The notes beneath the pieces were generated by a model that saw only the letters and a list, made by a program, of their open reading frames with translations, was not told the origin of the DNA and made no database searches. Below are positions 26,594 to 36,353 of a stretch of DNA of 64,000 bases, piece by piece. Source of the DNA: Xanthobacteraceae bacterium (GTDB taxonomy: Bacteria > Pseudomonadota > Alphaproteobacteria > Rhizobiales > Xanthobacteraceae); NCBI GenBank assembly GCA_004297465.1, contig SCUB01000023.1, positions 124,001-188,000 of the forward strand, read 5' to 3'. The position numbers were made by a program, and so were the translations under genes. Positions within the stretch are counted from its first letter, which is position 1, and each line of letters starts with the position of its first letter.

Positions 26594-27975
26594 TTATTTC
26601 TTTTCTTCTTCCGCCGCGTCGTCGCCGCAGCAGGCTCGGGCTTGAGCGCGCCGATGCGCCTGAGCGCGGCCTCGGCGGCGCGCTCGCCGGATTCCCATGC
26701 TCCCCCCACGGTGCCCCACAGCGTTTCGTGCGTGGCCTCGCCGGCGAACGACAGGGCGCCCAGCGGCTCGCCGAGAATCTTACGCGACGGCTGGCCGCCC
26801 GGCGCCGCCACCGAGCGCGCGCCGAGCACGTAAGGCATGGCGTTCCACTGCGTCACCGCCGTTCGCCTGACACTGGCGGCGATGTCGGAGCCGTACATGC
26901 GGCCCAGCCATTCGGTGGCGAATGCGACCATCGCGGCCTCGCCTTGCGCGCTCAGCTCGCGGCCGAACCCGCCCGCCACCTCCACCGTGCATAGCGACGA
27001 GCCGCCGACATTGGCGAGCAGCGCGCCGGTCCGCGCGCCATTCGATTGCTCGATGACGACGTCGTCGCGCGCCAGCCCCAGCGGATTGCCCGGCAGTTCG
27101 AGCGCGATGCGGTCGCTGCTGCCAAGCCCGAGCCTGGCCGCGGCATCGAGGACGCGCCTGGGCAGCTCGGGCGAGAATTTGATGCGGCCGGCGGCAAGCA
27201 CGTTGGTCGAGGCGGTGACGATGACGGCGCGCGCGGCAATGCGACCGGCCGGGGTTTCGATCTCGGCGCCGCGATTGCTCCACACGATGCGGGTCGCCGG
27301 CGTCGCGGTCGCCACCGGCACGCCCGCCGCCAGTTTGGTCAGCAGCGCGCCAAGGCCTTGGCGGCAGAACGAATCGCCGCTGCGCTCGGCGGCGCGCGCG
27401 AAATCCATCACCGAGATGTCCTTGAGGTCCTTGCCGGTGCCGAGCGGCCCGAGCACGAACTCCGCGGTGGCGCGCCACTCGCCGAGATCTTTTGGCAGCG
27501 CGTCGAGGCAAGGGCTATCCGCCTTGCCGCGCGCGGCATCGCCGATGGCGCGATTGACCCGCACCAGGGCGGCGAGAAAATCCTCCATCTCGCCGGCGCG
27601 CGCGTTGCGGCGGCCGATGCGCAGCCGCTGTCCGCGCGGCGCGGGCGTGATCTCGAAGCCAAGCGGACGGGCGAGCCGGGCCACCGGGTTGCTGTCGGGA
27701 TTGTAGAGCCAGCGCGCGCCGCGATCGAACGGCACGCCGAACGTTGCGGCGTCGGTGAGGCAGCGGCCGCCGATCTGTCCGGTGGCCTCGACGACGACGA
27801 CGGAGCGGCCGGCCGCCAGGACCCGCCGCGCCGCCGCGATGCCCGCGGCCCCGGCGCCGACCACGGCGATGTCGGCCTCGCGCGGGGGCGGCGCGGCCCA
27901 GGCGAACCGCGCCCACGCCGGCAAGCCCACGACGGCGCCCGAGGTCAGGACGAAGGCGCGGCGAGTGAATTTCAT
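26590..27975 (-). CDS. FAD-dependent amine oxidase, Tat-exported
   Basis: 461 residues. The N-terminus [20 protein letters not shown] is a twin-arginine signal (RRAF), so the enzyme probably works in the periplasm with its FAD. The dinucleotide fold is [19 protein letters not shown], followed by [13 protein letters not shown] and DRGARWL. The C-terminal FAD contact is [20 protein letters not shown], typical of monoamine-oxidase-type proteins. The substrate is not deducible. The C-terminal tail is Lys/Arg-rich (RRKKKRNN). The ATG ending at 27975 was chosen because the 27 codons further upstream precede the Tat motif. Confidence 0.9.
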   Translation of the reverse strand: MKFTRRAFVLTSGAVVGLPAWARFAWAAPPPREADIAVVGAGAAGIAAARRVLAAGRSVVVVEATGQIGGRCLTDAATFGVPFDRGARWLYNPDSNPVARLARPLGFEITPAPRGQRLRIGRRNARAGEMEDFLAALVRVNRAIGDAARGKADSPCLDALPKDLGEWRATAEFVLGPLGTGKDLKDISVMDFARAAERSGDSFCRQGLGALLTKLAAGVPVATATPATRIVWSNRGAEIETPAGRIAARAVIVTASTNVLAAGRIKFSPELPRRVLDAAARLGLGSSDRIALELPGNPLGLARDDVVIEQSNGARTGALLANVGGSSLCTVEVAGGFGRELSAQGEAAMVAFATEWLGRMYGSDIAASVRRTAVTQWNAMPYVLGARSVAAPGGQPSRKILGEPLGALSFAGEATHETLWGTVGGAWESGERAAEAALRRIGALKPEPAAATTRRKKKRNN

Positions 27976-28170
27976 CGCATGGTTTCCGAAGCTTTGCGAA
28001 AGGCGGGAATGCGGCTTGCGAACTTGCCGCAAGCAGTGGCGCGCCGCAACAGTCATGGTAAACGTTGAATTAGCGGACCCTCCCTGGCATGAACTAATTT
28101 GAAATGGGTTTTTGAAACGCTGAAAGGGAGAAAAATGCGACCGCGACCGGGCGGGCGGGGAGAGACGCTG

Positions 28171-29052
28171 ATGGGAATGGTTCTAGACCGGATCGGTTAT
28201 GTCATCGCCCGGCATCTGCAGAAGCGTTCGCCCGGCTACGAGCCCTACACGCCGAGCGAGCCGTCCGCGCTGCTGGAGCTGTTGCGGCCCGGCGACGTGC
28301 TGCTCGTCGAGGGCGACAACCGCATCTCCGGCATCATCAAGTATCTCACGCAGTCGACCTGGTCGCATGCGGCGCTGTTCGTCGGTCCGATCCATAACCG
28401 CCGCGAGCCGGACGGCGAGATGCACATGATGATCGAGGCCAACGTCGACGAAGGCGTCGTCACCGCGCCGCTGTCGAAATATTTCCCCTATCATACCCGC
28501 ATCTGCCGCCCGGTCGGCCTCACCGACGAGGATTGCAGGACGGTGTGCGACTATGCGCTCGAGCGCGTCGGGCTGGGCTACGACACCAAGAACATCCTCG
28601 ACCTGATGCGCTACCTCGTTCCGCTGCCGGTGCCACAGCGCTGGCGCCGCCGCATGATCGCGCTCGGCTCGGGCGACCCGACCCGCGTCATCTGCTCGGC
28701 GCTGATCGCCGAGGCATTCATGGCGGTGCGCTATCCGATCCTGCCCAAGATTACCCAGATCGAGAGCAAGGCGGCGCGGCGCGAGATCCTGCACATCCGC
28801 CATTCCTCGCTGTACACGCCGCGCGACTTCGACATCTCGCCCTATTTCGAGATCATCAAGCCGACCATCGTCAGGGGCTTCGACTACAAGAAGCTGCATT
28901 GGGCCGACCTGCCGCCGCCGCCCGAGGAGGTGGCGGACGCCGCCGATCCCTTTCACGCTGCCGTCGATGCGCCGGAAGCCGTTCTTATCCCAGCGGCTGA
29001 AGAAGTAGAGCCGGAAAAGCGCGTCATCCGCGCGTTCGAGCCGACCGAATAG
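28171..29052 (+). CDS. YiiX/YebB-like permuted NlpC/P60 cysteine hydrolase
   Basis: 293 residues. LLRPGDVLLVEGDNRISGII and YLTQSTWSHAALFVG carry the His typical of the permuted papain-like NlpC/P60 fold; the catalytic Cys is expected in RVICSALIAEAF. Such YiiX-like proteins are thought to act on lipids or acyl amides rather than cell-wall peptides. The C-terminus (about 240-293) is an acidic, Pro/Ala-rich extension. The start at ATG 28171 has GGGGAG eight bases upstream and matches homologue N-termini I recall (GMVLDRIG); ATG 28135 is an alternative. No signal peptide is evident. Confidence 0.82.
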   Translation: MGMVLDRIGYVIARHLQKRSPGYEPYTPSEPSALLELLRPGDVLLVEGDNRISGIIKYLTQSTWSHAALFVGPIHNRREPDGEMHMMIEANVDEGVVTAPLSKYFPYHTRICRPVGLTDEDCRTVCDYALERVGLGYDTKNILDLMRYLVPLPVPQRWRRRMIALGSGDPTRVICSALIAEAFMAVRYPILPKITQIESKAARREILHIRHSSLYTPRDFDISPYFEIIKPTIVRGFDYKKLHWADLPPPPEEVADAADPFHAAVDAPEAVLIPAAEEVEPEKRVIRAFEPTE

Positions 29053-29123
29053 CCGCCGCCCCTTGCCGGGTCGGCTCCGGATGCCTACCTGTGCGGCTGT
29101 TTTTGCGCCTCGGGAAGACCGCA

Positions 29124-29840
29124 ATGCTCGACGCCGCCATCAAGGCCCTGTCCCAGATGCTGTCGCCGTCGATGCGCGCCATCCTGTGGCGCGCGGTCGG
29201 ATTCGCGCTGATCCTGATCGTGGTGGCGGCCATCGCGCTGCAGCGCCTCCTGAGCTGGCTGGCGACCTCGGGCGGCGCGCTGATGGAGACCCAGTTCGGC
29301 GCCGCCGTGCATTGGCCGGTGACGGTGCTGACCTGGACCCTGTCGATCGCCGCCGGCCTCGGCGTCATCGTCGGCTCGGTGTTTCTGATGCCGGCGGTGA
29401 CCTCGCTGGTGGCGAGCCTGTTCGTCGACGAGGTCGCCGGCGGCGTCGAGCGCGCGCATTATCCGGCGGAAATACCGGGCGAGGCGCTGCCGTTCGGACT
29501 GGCGTTGCGCGAAGGCGCAAAAACGGCGCTGCTGGCGGTGCTCGTCTATCTCCTGGCGCTGCCGTTCGTGTTTCTGGCCGGCGCCGGTATTGTCGCGTTC
29601 TTCGTCGCCACCGCGTTTCTGCTCGGACGCGAATATTTCGAGCTGGCGGCGATGCGCTTCCGTCCCGTCGCGGAAGCAAAGGCCATGCGCCGCCGCCACG
29701 CCGGCACGGTGTTCGCGGCCGGGCTGGTGATCGCCGCCTTCGTCGCGATCCCGATCGTCAACCTGGCGACGCCGCTGTTCGCCATGGCCTTCATGGTTCA
29801 CATGCATAAGAGGCTGTCGGGGCCGCGCGCCCCGAACTGA
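29124..29840 (+). CDS. EI24/CysZ-like integral membrane protein
   Basis: 238 residues with about four hydrophobic segments: ILWRAVGFALILIVVAAIAL, VTVLTWTLSIAAGLGVIVGS, LLAVLVYLLALPFVFLAGAG and FAAGLVIAAFVAIPIVNLAT. The last, with PIVNLATPLFAMAF, matches the EI24 domain found in CysZ sulphate channels. A sulphate role is possible, but no cysteine-synthesis gene is nearby. The start ATG is at 29124; an upstream in-frame start is poorly supported. Confidence 0.82.
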   Translation: MLDAAIKALSQMLSPSMRAILWRAVGFALILIVVAAIALQRLLSWLATSGGALMETQFGAAVHWPVTVLTWTLSIAAGLGVIVGSVFLMPAVTSLVASLFVDEVAGGVERAHYPAEIPGEALPFGLALREGAKTALLAVLVYLLALPFVFLAGAGIVAFFVATAFLLGREYFELAAMRFRPVAEAKAMRRRHAGTVFAAGLVIAAFVAIPIVNLATPLFAMAFMVHMHKRLSGPRAPN

Positions 29841-29928
29841 TCGCGCCGGACAAGCCGGTGCCGCAGGCTCGATCCCTTCTAGTAGGGCCCTCAGCAACAT
29901 CGTCAAGGGCCAAGGCGGATGCTTTCGA

Positions 29929-30363
29929 TTGACTCCAGAACAAGGCCGGCAATACGACCAGGATACCCAAAGTCTTGCTGCAGCTGCTTGCAGCCGCTTC
30001 GGCGTGAGCACGGATGGTCTGATCACTCTTATCTGGTGCTTTGCTAAGCTGGTCGGATTGGAATCACGATGGCCGCCCGTTGATCGCAGACGCCTACAAG
30101 AATTTCGTGGGGTAGCCGGGATACTGGCGCGCCAGAGCCGGCTCGCCGACGACTGGCCAGCGCTTAAGGCAAAGATCGACGCTCTTCGCGCCGAGCCTGG
30201 GGGAGAAGTCGCTGCTGATCTGGTGATGGCGCATCGGATACGTGGCGGCTTTCATACGCATCTTCCCGAAGACGATCACTTCGAACTGGAAGCGCTGTTT
30301 ACCAGGCTGATGCGCGCAGCGCGTTTGACCTTTGTCGAGGTCCGGCCCAGGAAGCCGACATAA
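29929..30363 (+). CDS. Hypothetical protein, weak start
   Basis: 144 residues if TTG at 29929 is the start; no in-frame ATG fits better. The predicted product is helical and soluble, with an RRRLQEFRGVAGILARQSRL segment and a His-containing GGFHTHLPEDDHFELEALF. I recognise no family. Codon use is somewhat less GC-rich than the neighbours. It precedes another unknown gene by 44 bases on the same strand, so the two may form a small accessory unit between the CysZ-like gene and nth. The call rests only on ORF length and context. Confidence 0.45.
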   Translation: MTPEQGRQYDQDTQSLAAAACSRFGVSTDGLITLIWCFAKLVGLESRWPPVDRRRLQEFRGVAGILARQSRLADDWPALKAKIDALRAEPGGEVAADLVMAHRIRGGFHTHLPEDDHFELEALFTRLMRAARLTFVEVRPRKPT

Positions 30364-30407
30364 GGGAGCCTATTCCGCCGTCGCCGGCGAGCTCCTATAT
30401 TGGGTAT

Positions 30408-31097
30408 ATGAGCGAAGAACAGGAGAACGATGGCGCCAAGCAAACGGCGGCCGCCAAGCCGAAGCGCCGTGCTGGCACGATGTCGTACCAGACCACGCGC
30501 TTCAAGAGCATGACGGTGGCGCTGCGCGAGCTTGAGCAATTCATCAAATCCCCGGTGCTCCTCGAAACCGGCAAGCCCCTGAAGCAGTTTGGCGATGCCC
30601 GTCCGCGCGAGCTGGTCGCTAATTGGCTCATCTGCTCGGCGGCCAATGCGGAGGAGGACGCTGGCGAACGCATGGCGTTTCACAGCGATCCGATCGGCGG
30701 CGACGGGATCATCGTCGATACCGTAACCGGCGAGACTTGGCCGACCGAACACATCCTGGTACCTATGCCGCGCACCGCGTCGGTGCCGGACATCGAGGCT
30801 TCGATTTTCAAGGCCGTCAGCGAGAAGCAGAAGAAGGGGGGCGCGGCTTATGCGGCCGGGAAGACCTTGGTTGTGTTCCTCAATTCGGGCGGCGGCGAAT
30901 GGAAGCCGACCCGCGTCGCTCGGAACTTGCCGGCGCATGATTTCGGGGCCGTGTGGGTCGTTGGCCTCAGTAGTGCCAAAGACGGCGAATACATCTACGG
31001 CGTCGCCAATCTGCACCTCGACATCGGCCAAGCCCCCGCCTGGACCGTGCATATCGCCAAGGATTTTGGATCCTGGTCGGTCGAGCGAAAACAGTAA
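30408..31097 (+). CDS. Unknown protein, possible PD-(D/E)XK-like fold
   Basis: 229 residues, not recognised. A charged, probably disordered N-terminus (1-25) is followed by a helical region with FGDARPRELVANWLICSAAN, then a likely alpha/beta core. That core has GIIVDTVTGETWPTEHILVP, an amphipathic helix IFKAVSEKQKKGGAAYAAGK and a hydrophobic strand TLVVFLN. A D-x(n)-E-H-I segment followed by an 'A..EK..KY' helix and a buried strand resembles the restriction-endonuclease-like fold, but the canonical catalytic Lys is not seen. Function unknown. The start ATG is internal to GGGTATATGAGCG with only a weak SD. Confidence 0.72.
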   Translation: MSEEQENDGAKQTAAAKPKRRAGTMSYQTTRFKSMTVALRELEQFIKSPVLLETGKPLKQFGDARPRELVANWLICSAANAEEDAGERMAFHSDPIGGDGIIVDTVTGETWPTEHILVPMPRTASVPDIEASIFKAVSEKQKKGGAAYAAGKTLVVFLNSGGGEWKPTRVARNLPAHDFGAVWVVGLSSAKDGEYIYGVANLHLDIGQAPAWTVHIAKDFGSWSVERKQ

Positions 31098-31143
31098 CGG
31101 CCAATCTCTCCCCTCAACCGTGCAGCATGTTCGCCGCGCTAGT

Positions 31144-31905
31144 CTAGACCGATTTATCCGGCCAGCGGCACAGGTCGACGATCAGGCACCTCGCGCAGGA
31201 TGGCTTGCGCGCGAGGCAGATGTAGCGCCCATGCAGGATCAGCCAGTGATGGGCGTGATGCTTGAAGCGCTCCGGAATGACGCGCTCGAGCGCGAGCTCG
31301 ACCTCGAGCGGCGTCTTGCCCGGCGCCAGCCCGGTGCGGTTGGCGACGCGGAACACATGGGTGTCGACGGCGAGCGTCGGTTCGCCGAACGCGATGTTGA
31401 GCACCACATTGGCGGTCTTGCGGCCGACGCCGGGCAGCGCCTCGAGTGCCTCGCGCGTGCGCGGCACCTGGCCGCCGTGGCGCGCGATCAGCTGCTCGGA
31501 CAGCGTGATGACGTTTTTGGCCTTGGTGCGGTAGAGGCCGATGGTCTTGATGAAGTCGCGCAAGCGCTCCTCGCCGAGCGCCGCCATCTTCTCCGGCGTG
31601 TCGGCGGCGGCAAACAGCGCCCGCGTCGCCTTGTTGACGCCGGCGTCGGTGGCCTGCGCCGACAGCACCACCGCCACCAGCAGCGTGTAGGGGTTGATGT
31701 GCTCCAGCTCGCCCTTCGGCTCGGGATTGGCCTTGGCGAAGCGTGAAAACGCATCCGCGATCTCCGCCGCCGACCACGGCCTGGAACTGGGCGATTTGCG
31801 CGCGGGCGCGGCATGGCGCCCGCCCGCCGCGGGTTGCGACGGCCGCGCCTCACGTTTGCGCGAGCCAGGTTTCTGCAAATTCGAAGCGCTCGCCTTTTTC
31901 GCCAT
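31144..31905 (-). CDS. nth: Endonuclease III
   Basis: Base-excision repair glycosylase/AP lyase for oxidised pyrimidines. 253 residues; the first 45 are a basic, Pro/Ala-rich extension beyond the E. coli protein. The helix-hairpin-helix with the catalytic lysine is LEALPGVGRKTANVVLNIAF, the catalytic Asp is in LAVDTHVFRVANR, and the C-terminal 4Fe-4S loop is C-x6-C-x2-C-x5-C (CLARKPSCARCLIVDLC). Divergent from the DUF2244 gene, with 20 bases between the start codons. Confidence 0.97.
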   Translation of the reverse strand: MAKKASASNLQKPGSRKREARPSQPAAGGRHAAPARKSPSSRPWSAAEIADAFSRFAKANPEPKGELEHINPYTLLVAVVLSAQATDAGVNKATRALFAAADTPEKMAALGEERLRDFIKTIGLYRTKAKNVITLSEQLIARHGGQVPRTREALEALPGVGRKTANVVLNIAFGEPTLAVDTHVFRVANRTGLAPGKTPLEVELALERVIPERFKHHAHHWLILHGRYICLARKPSCARCLIVDLCRWPDKSV

Positions 31906-31925
31906 GGCGTTCCTATATTATTTCC

Positions 31926-32438
31926 ATGAACCCGCTCCCCGACTATGACCATGAACCGGTGCTGCTGTCAGCCCTGCTGACGCCGCACCGCTCGCTGAGC
32001 GGGCGCGGTTTTGCCGTGGTCATGATTTTTCTCGCGGCGGTGAGCTTCGTTACCGGCATGGCGTTCCTGATGATGGGGGCGTGGCCGGTGCTCGGCTTCT
32101 TCGGCCTCGACGTGGCGCTGGTCTATGTCGCGTTCCGCATCAATTACGCCCGCGCGGCGGCGTTCGAGGAGATCATCGTCACGCCGTCGGACCTGCATGT
32201 GCGCAAGGTCGGTCCGCGCGGCGAGGTGACGGAGTGGCGCTTCAATCCGTTGTGGGTGCGGCTCGACCGCGACGACGAGGAGGAATTCGGCATCACGCGG
32301 CTGTTCCTGGTCTTTCGCGGCCGCCGCCTGAGCATCGCTGGCTTCCTCGGACCCGATGAGAAGGCAAGCTTCTCCAAGGCCTTGGGAAGCGCGCTCGCCG
32401 CCGCCCGGCGCGGCGCCGCGCGTCCCGCCCCCACCTGA
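31926..32438 (+). CDS. DUF2244 family membrane protein
   Basis: 170 residues. Two adjacent membrane helices at about 28-71 (GFAVVMIFLAAVSFVTGMAF and WPVLGFFGLDVALVYVAF) are followed by a soluble beta-rich domain with IIVTPSDLHVRKVGPRGEV and RGRRLSIAGFLGPDEKASFS, the DUF2244 pattern. Function is unknown; the arrangement resembles PH-like membrane proteins. It lies head-to-head with nth, an arrangement I recall from several Rhizobiales, and so probably shares a promoter region with it. Confidence 0.88.
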   Translation: MNPLPDYDHEPVLLSALLTPHRSLSGRGFAVVMIFLAAVSFVTGMAFLMMGAWPVLGFFGLDVALVYVAFRINYARAAAFEEIIVTPSDLHVRKVGPRGEVTEWRFNPLWVRLDRDDEEEFGITRLFLVFRGRRLSIAGFLGPDEKASFSKALGSALAAARRGAARPAPT

Positions 32439-32493
32439 TCCGCCATTCGGAAACCGGGTGGCGGAGGACCAGGGCCGGACTACAATCAGCCCC

Positions 32494-33408
32494 ATGACCT
32501 TCGATCTCGCCAACGCCAACAATGCCCTCCCGGCGCGGTCCGCGTACACAGACGCGCCCGGCCCCGATCTCGCCGCCGCCGCGCGCGATTACGACGCGGT
32601 GCGGCGGACCATCGCCTTCATCACCGCGAACTGGCGCGGCCAGCCCGACGTCGAGGTGATGGCGGAGGCCGCCGGCGTCACGCCGGACGAGCTGCACCTT
32701 TTGTTCCGGCGCTGGGCCGGCCTCACCCCCAAGGCGTTCCTGCAGGCGCTCACCCTCGACCATGCGAGACGGCTGTTGCGCGAACGCGCCAGCGTGCTCG
32801 ACACGGCTTACGAATCCGGCCTGTCGGGACCGGGCCGGCTGCACGACCTGTTCGTGGCGCATGAGGCGATGTCGCCGGGCGAATGGAAGGCCGGCGGCGA
32901 GGGGCTGACGCTGCGCTACGGGTTCCACCCGTCGCCGTTCGGCATCGCGCTGGTGATGGCGAGCGCGCGCGGGCTCGCGGGCCTGGCGTTCGCCGATGCC
33001 GGCGGCGAGCGGGAAAGCCTTGCCGACATGGCGCGGCGCTGGCCGCGCGCGCGCCTGATCGCGGATGCCGCCGCCACCGCGCCGCTGGCCGCGCGGGTGT
33101 TCGACCGCGCGCAATGGCGGCCCGACCAGCCGCTGCGCGTCACCCTGATCGGCACCGACTTCGAGGTCCGGGTGTGGCAGGCGCTCTTGAAGATCCCGTT
33201 CGGCGGCGCGGCGACCTATTCGGACATCGCGGCCGAGGTGTGCACGGTGAAGGCGGCGCGCGCGGTCGGCGCCGCGGTCGGCAAGAACCCGCTCGCCTTC
33301 GTGGTGCCGTGCCATCGCGTCGTCGGCAAGGACGGCAAGCTCACCGGCTATCACTGGGGCCTGACGCGCAAGCGCGCCATGCTGGGATGGGAGGCGCGGG
33401 AGGCCTGA
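32494..33408 (+). CDS. HTH domain / methylated-DNA-cysteine methyltransferase (Ada C-terminal type)
   Basis: 304 residues joining an AraC-type helix-turn-helix (about 35-125, with VMAEAAGVTPDELHLLFRRW) to an O6-alkylguanine-DNA methyltransferase domain. The acceptor Cys is in FVVPCHRVVGKDGKLTGYHW; VWQALLKIPFGGAATYSDIA is also diagnostic. The N-terminal zinc-binding phosphotriester domain of full Ada is missing, so it is an Ada-like repair protein whose induction by methylation damage would need another sensor. The start ATG is at 32494. The stops of this gene and gpmA face each other 11 bases apart. Confidence 0.93.
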   Translation: MTFDLANANNALPARSAYTDAPGPDLAAAARDYDAVRRTIAFITANWRGQPDVEVMAEAAGVTPDELHLLFRRWAGLTPKAFLQALTLDHARRLLRERASVLDTAYESGLSGPGRLHDLFVAHEAMSPGEWKAGGEGLTLRYGFHPSPFGIALVMASARGLAGLAFADAGGERESLADMARRWPRARLIADAAATAPLAARVFDRAQWRPDQPLRVTLIGTDFEVRVWQALLKIPFGGAATYSDIAAEVCTVKAARAVGAAVGKNPLAFVVPCHRVVGKDGKLTGYHWGLTRKRAMLGWEAREA

Positions 33409-33419
33409 TCAAGGCCTGA

Positions 33420-34043
33420 TCAGGCGGCGAGGTCGACCTTGTCGGCCACCGTGGCGTCGGCGCCGAGCCGGTAGACGATCGGCGCGCCGGTGCCGATCTC
33501 TCGCTTGAGGATGGTTTCCGGCGTCAACTGTTCCAGCACCATCACCAGCGCGCGCAGGCTGTTGCCGTGCGCGGTGACGAGCACGCGCTCGCCGCGCAGC
33601 ACCCGCGGCAGGATCTGGGTCACGTAATAAGGCAGCGTGCGCGCCAGCGTGTCCTTGAGGCTTTCGCCGCCGGGCGGCGCGACATCGTAGGAGCGCCGCC
33701 AGATATGGACCTGCTCCTCGCCCCATTTGGCGCGCGCGTCATCCTTGTTGAGGCCGGCGAGGTCGCCATAGTCGCGCTCGTTGAGCGCGAGATCGGCAAT
33801 CACCGGAATATTGCCGAGCCCCATCTCCTCCAGGATCAGCGTGTTGGTGCGCTGGGCGCGCTTGAGCGCCGAGGTGAAGGCGACGTCGAAAGCAAGGCCC
33901 TGCGCCTTGAGCCTGCGGCCGGCGGTGCGCGCTTCCGAGATACCCTGCTCGGTGAGGTCGACGTCGCGCCAGCCGGTGAACAGATTCTTCAGGTTCCATT
34001 CGCTCTGGCCGTGGCGCACGAGCACGAGAAGGCGGTCGGTCAT
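33420..34043 (-). CDS. gpmA: 2,3-bisphosphoglycerate-dependent phosphoglycerate mutase
   Basis: Glycolytic/gluconeogenic enzyme interconverting 3- and 2-phosphoglycerate. 207 residues, the short form common in alphaproteobacteria. The phosphohistidine motif is VRHGQSEWN (about 9-17), [16 protein letters not shown] supplies the active-site loop, and the second His is in [11 protein letters not shown]. dapB lies upstream on the same strand after 24 bases, so the two are probably co-transcribed. Confidence 0.96.
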   Translation of the reverse strand: MTDRLLVLVRHGQSEWNLKNLFTGWRDVDLTEQGISEARTAGRRLKAQGLAFDVAFTSALKRAQRTNTLILEEMGLGNIPVIADLALNERDYGDLAGLNKDDARAKWGEEQVHIWRRSYDVAPPGGESLKDTLARTLPYYVTQILPRVLRGERVLVTAHGNSLRALVMVLEQLTPETILKREIGTGAPIVYRLGADATVADKVDLAA

Positions 34044-34067
34044 CGTCTGGTTTTCCGAAAGTTGTGA

Positions 34068-34883
34068 TCAGAAGTCGGCAAGGCCGAGCACGTCGGCCAT
34101 GGAATAAAGCCCGGCGTTGCGGCCTTGCGCCCACAGCGCCGCCCTGACTGCGCCGCGCGCGAAGATGGCGCGGTCCTCGGCCTTGTGCGTGAGTTCGATG
34201 CGCTCGAACGGCCCGGCGAACAGCACGCTGTGATCGCCGACCACGGTGCCGCCGCGCAAGGTGGCAAAGCCGATGTCGCCGGCGCGGCGCGCGCCGGTGT
34301 GGCCGTCGCGCGAGCGCACCGCGTGCGTATCCAGCGCGATATCGCGGCCGGCCGCCGCCGCCTGGCCCAGGAGCAGCGCGGTGCCGGACGGCGCGTCGAC
34401 CTTCTTGTTGTGATGCATCTCGAGGATCTCGATGTCGAAATCGGCATCGAGCGTGAGCGCCACGCGCCGGACCAGCGCGGCGAGCAGGTTGACGCCGAGA
34501 CTCATGTTGCCGGACTTGACGATGACGGCGGAGGCGGCCGCCTCGCCGATCGCGGCTTCATCTGCGGCGGAAAGCCCGGTGGTGCCGATGACATGGACGA
34601 GGCCGTGCGCGGCGGCAAACCGCGCGTTGGCGACGCTGGCCGCCGGCGCGGTGAAATCGATCAGACCGTCGGCGAGGCCGGCGAGCGCGGCCGGCTCCGC
34701 GGTCAGCGTCACGCCGTTGGGGCCGAGCCCGGCAAGCTGGCCGGCGTCCTGCCCGAGGAGGGTTGAATGGGGTGCTTCCAGCGCGCCCGCCAGCACCGCG
34801 CCCGGCGTCTCGGCGATGGTGCGCACCAGGGTCCGGCCCATGCGGCCGCCCGCCCCCGCCACGATCAGCCGCATGTCAGCCAT
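34068..34883 (-). CDS. dapB: 4-hydroxy-tetrahydrodipicolinate reductase
   Basis: NAD(P)H-dependent step of diaminopimelate/lysine synthesis, feeding peptidoglycan. 271 residues. The nucleotide-binding motif is [15 protein letters not shown] at the N-terminus, [15 protein letters not shown] and [13 protein letters not shown] follow, and the substrate site is [19 protein letters not shown]. Between pyrF and gpmA on the minus strand, with a 69-base gap upstream that could hold a promoter. Confidence 0.97.
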   Translation of the reverse strand: MADMRLIVAGAGGRMGRTLVRTIAETPGAVLAGALEAPHSTLLGQDAGQLAGLGPNGVTLTAEPAALAGLADGLIDFTAPAASVANARFAAAHGLVHVIGTTGLSAADEAAIGEAAASAVIVKSGNMSLGVNLLAALVRRVALTLDADFDIEILEMHHNKKVDAPSGTALLLGQAAAAGRDIALDTHAVRSRDGHTGARRAGDIGFATLRGGTVVGDHSVLFAGPFERIELTHKAEDRAIFARGAVRAALWAQGRNAGLYSMADVLGLADF

Positions 34884-34952
34884 GGGTCACCTTTCCCGTT
34901 ATCGCGGGCGGTATATCGGGGCGGCGCGGCTTCGGCAACCATGCCGCCCATC

Positions 34953-35672
34953 TCAGCCCCGGGCCGTCAGCGCCGCGGCGATCTCGGCGACGATGGCGTC
35001 GGCCGCCGAACGCGGCGCGGCGGCCTCGAGGATCGGCCGCCCCACCACCAGGTAATCGGCGCCGGCTGCGATCGCGCGGGCCGGCGTCATGACGCGCTTC
35101 TGGTCGCCGGCTTGCGTCCCGGCGGGACGGATGCCCGGCGTCACCAGCGCCATCGAAGGCGCGATCAGGCTGCGCAGGCCCGCCGCCTCCTCGGCCGAGC
35201 ACACCAGGCCGTCGATGCCGATCTCGCGGGCCTGGCGCGCGCGTTGCGTCACCAGCGCGCTCACGCCCAAAGCGTAGCCGGCGGCCGCAAGGTCGGCGTC
35301 GTCGTAGGAGGTCAGCACGGTGACGGCGAGCAGTTTCAGCGCCGCGTTGGCGCGCGCCTCGACCGCCGCGCGCATGGTCTGCGGATAGGCATGCACGGTG
35401 AGGAAGGTGGCGCCGAGTTCGGCGACGCTCTCGACGCCGCGCGCCACCGTGTTGCCGATGTCGTGCAGCTTGAGGTCGACGAACACCCGCTTGCCGGCGC
35501 CGGCCAGCGCGCGCGCCAGCGGCAAGCCGCCGGCGAACGCCAGCTGATAGCCGATCTTGTAGAAGCTCACGCTGTCGCCGAGCCGCTCGATCATCGCCTC
35601 GGCGTCGCGCACCGAGGATAGATCCAGCGCCACGATCAGGCGGCCGCGGGCATCGTCGAGGGGTGCGGTCAT
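34953..35672 (-). CDS. pyrF: Orotidine-5'-phosphate decarboxylase
   Basis: Last step of de novo UMP synthesis. 239 residues, a TIM barrel with the catalytic loop [14 protein letters not shown] (the Asp-Lys-Asp-containing motif), [10 protein letters not shown] at the start and [20 protein letters not shown] for the phosphate site. I chose ATG ending at 35672, which has AAGGA six bases upstream. Another in-frame ATG at 35687 overlaps the stop of the upstream flavin reductase gene and remains possible. Confidence 0.96.
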   Translation of the reverse strand: MTAPLDDARGRLIVALDLSSVRDAEAMIERLGDSVSFYKIGYQLAFAGGLPLARALAGAGKRVFVDLKLHDIGNTVARGVESVAELGATFLTVHAYPQTMRAAVEARANAALKLLAVTVLTSYDDADLAAAGYALGVSALVTQRARQAREIGIDGLVCSAEEAAGLRSLIAPSMALVTPGIRPAGTQAGDQKRVMTPARAIAAGADYLVVGRPILEAAAPRSAADAIVAEIAAALTARG

Positions 35673-35683
35673 CTCGGTCCTTC

Positions 35684-36268
35684 TCATCCCGCCATGCGTT
35701 GCGCGACGTCGACGAGATCGCGCAGCATATGGCGCATCTGCGTCAGGTCGCGGGCGTTGCTCAGGTGATCGGCGTCGTCGAACGCCTTGTCGGCGAACGT
35801 CACTGACAGCTGCCGCGGAATGACCAGCGCGCCGCAGCCCAGCTCCAGCGTCTGGCGCAGCGCGGTGAGCGCGCGCGCGCCGCCGAACTTGCCGGGCGAG
35901 GCCGACGCGAGCGCGAAGGCGCGGCCACGGAACGCGGCGAGCGCCGCGTCGCCGGCGACGGTGGTGCTGCTGGCCCAGTCGAGGGCGTTCTTCAAGAGCG
36001 GCGGAATCGAGGCGTTGTATTCCGGGCTGACCAGGACGATGCCGTGGTGGCTGGCGATGAGCTGGCGCAGCTGCAGGGCATGGCGCGGCGTGCCGGAGCC
36101 GACCTCGTGATCGGCGTCATAGATCGGCAGCGGATAGTCCTGCAGCGAGATGCGCGTGACCTCGAACGAACCGAGCGCGAGTTCGCGGGTGATCGACGCC
36201 GCCAGCCGCACATTGTGCGACCCGGTGCGCACCGAACCGGGAATGACGAGGATTTTCAGAGCCGCCAT
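35684..36268 (-). CDS. NADPH-dependent FMN reductase family protein
   Basis: 194-residue flavodoxin-like oxidoreductase. The FMN phosphate loop is [11 protein letters not shown] near the N-terminus; [20 protein letters not shown] is the family signature and [18 protein letters not shown] completes the site. Such enzymes reduce FMN, quinones or chromate; the physiological substrate is not evident. Directly upstream of pyrF with 11 bases between them. Confidence 0.93.
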   Translation of the reverse strand: MAALKILVIPGSVRTGSHNVRLAASITRELALGSFEVTRISLQDYPLPIYDADHEVGSGTPRHALQLRQLIASHHGIVLVSPEYNASIPPLLKNALDWASSTTVAGDAALAAFRGRAFALASASPGKFGGARALTALRQTLELGCGALVIPRQLSVTFADKAFDDADHLSNARDLTQMRHMLRDLVDVAQRMAG

Positions 36269-36353
36269 TTGCCAAAGCCGCCAGGGGTCGATGCGAAGCG
36301 CGGGAGGTTTCAGGAAACCGGGACGATGCGCTTGATGGCGGAGAGCCGGCGCA

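Noticed and set aside
33401-33421. Tandem GGCCTGATCA at the converging ends of the Ada-like gene and gpmA
   Set aside because: Two partial units only, overlapping coding ends; too short to call a repeat element or terminator.
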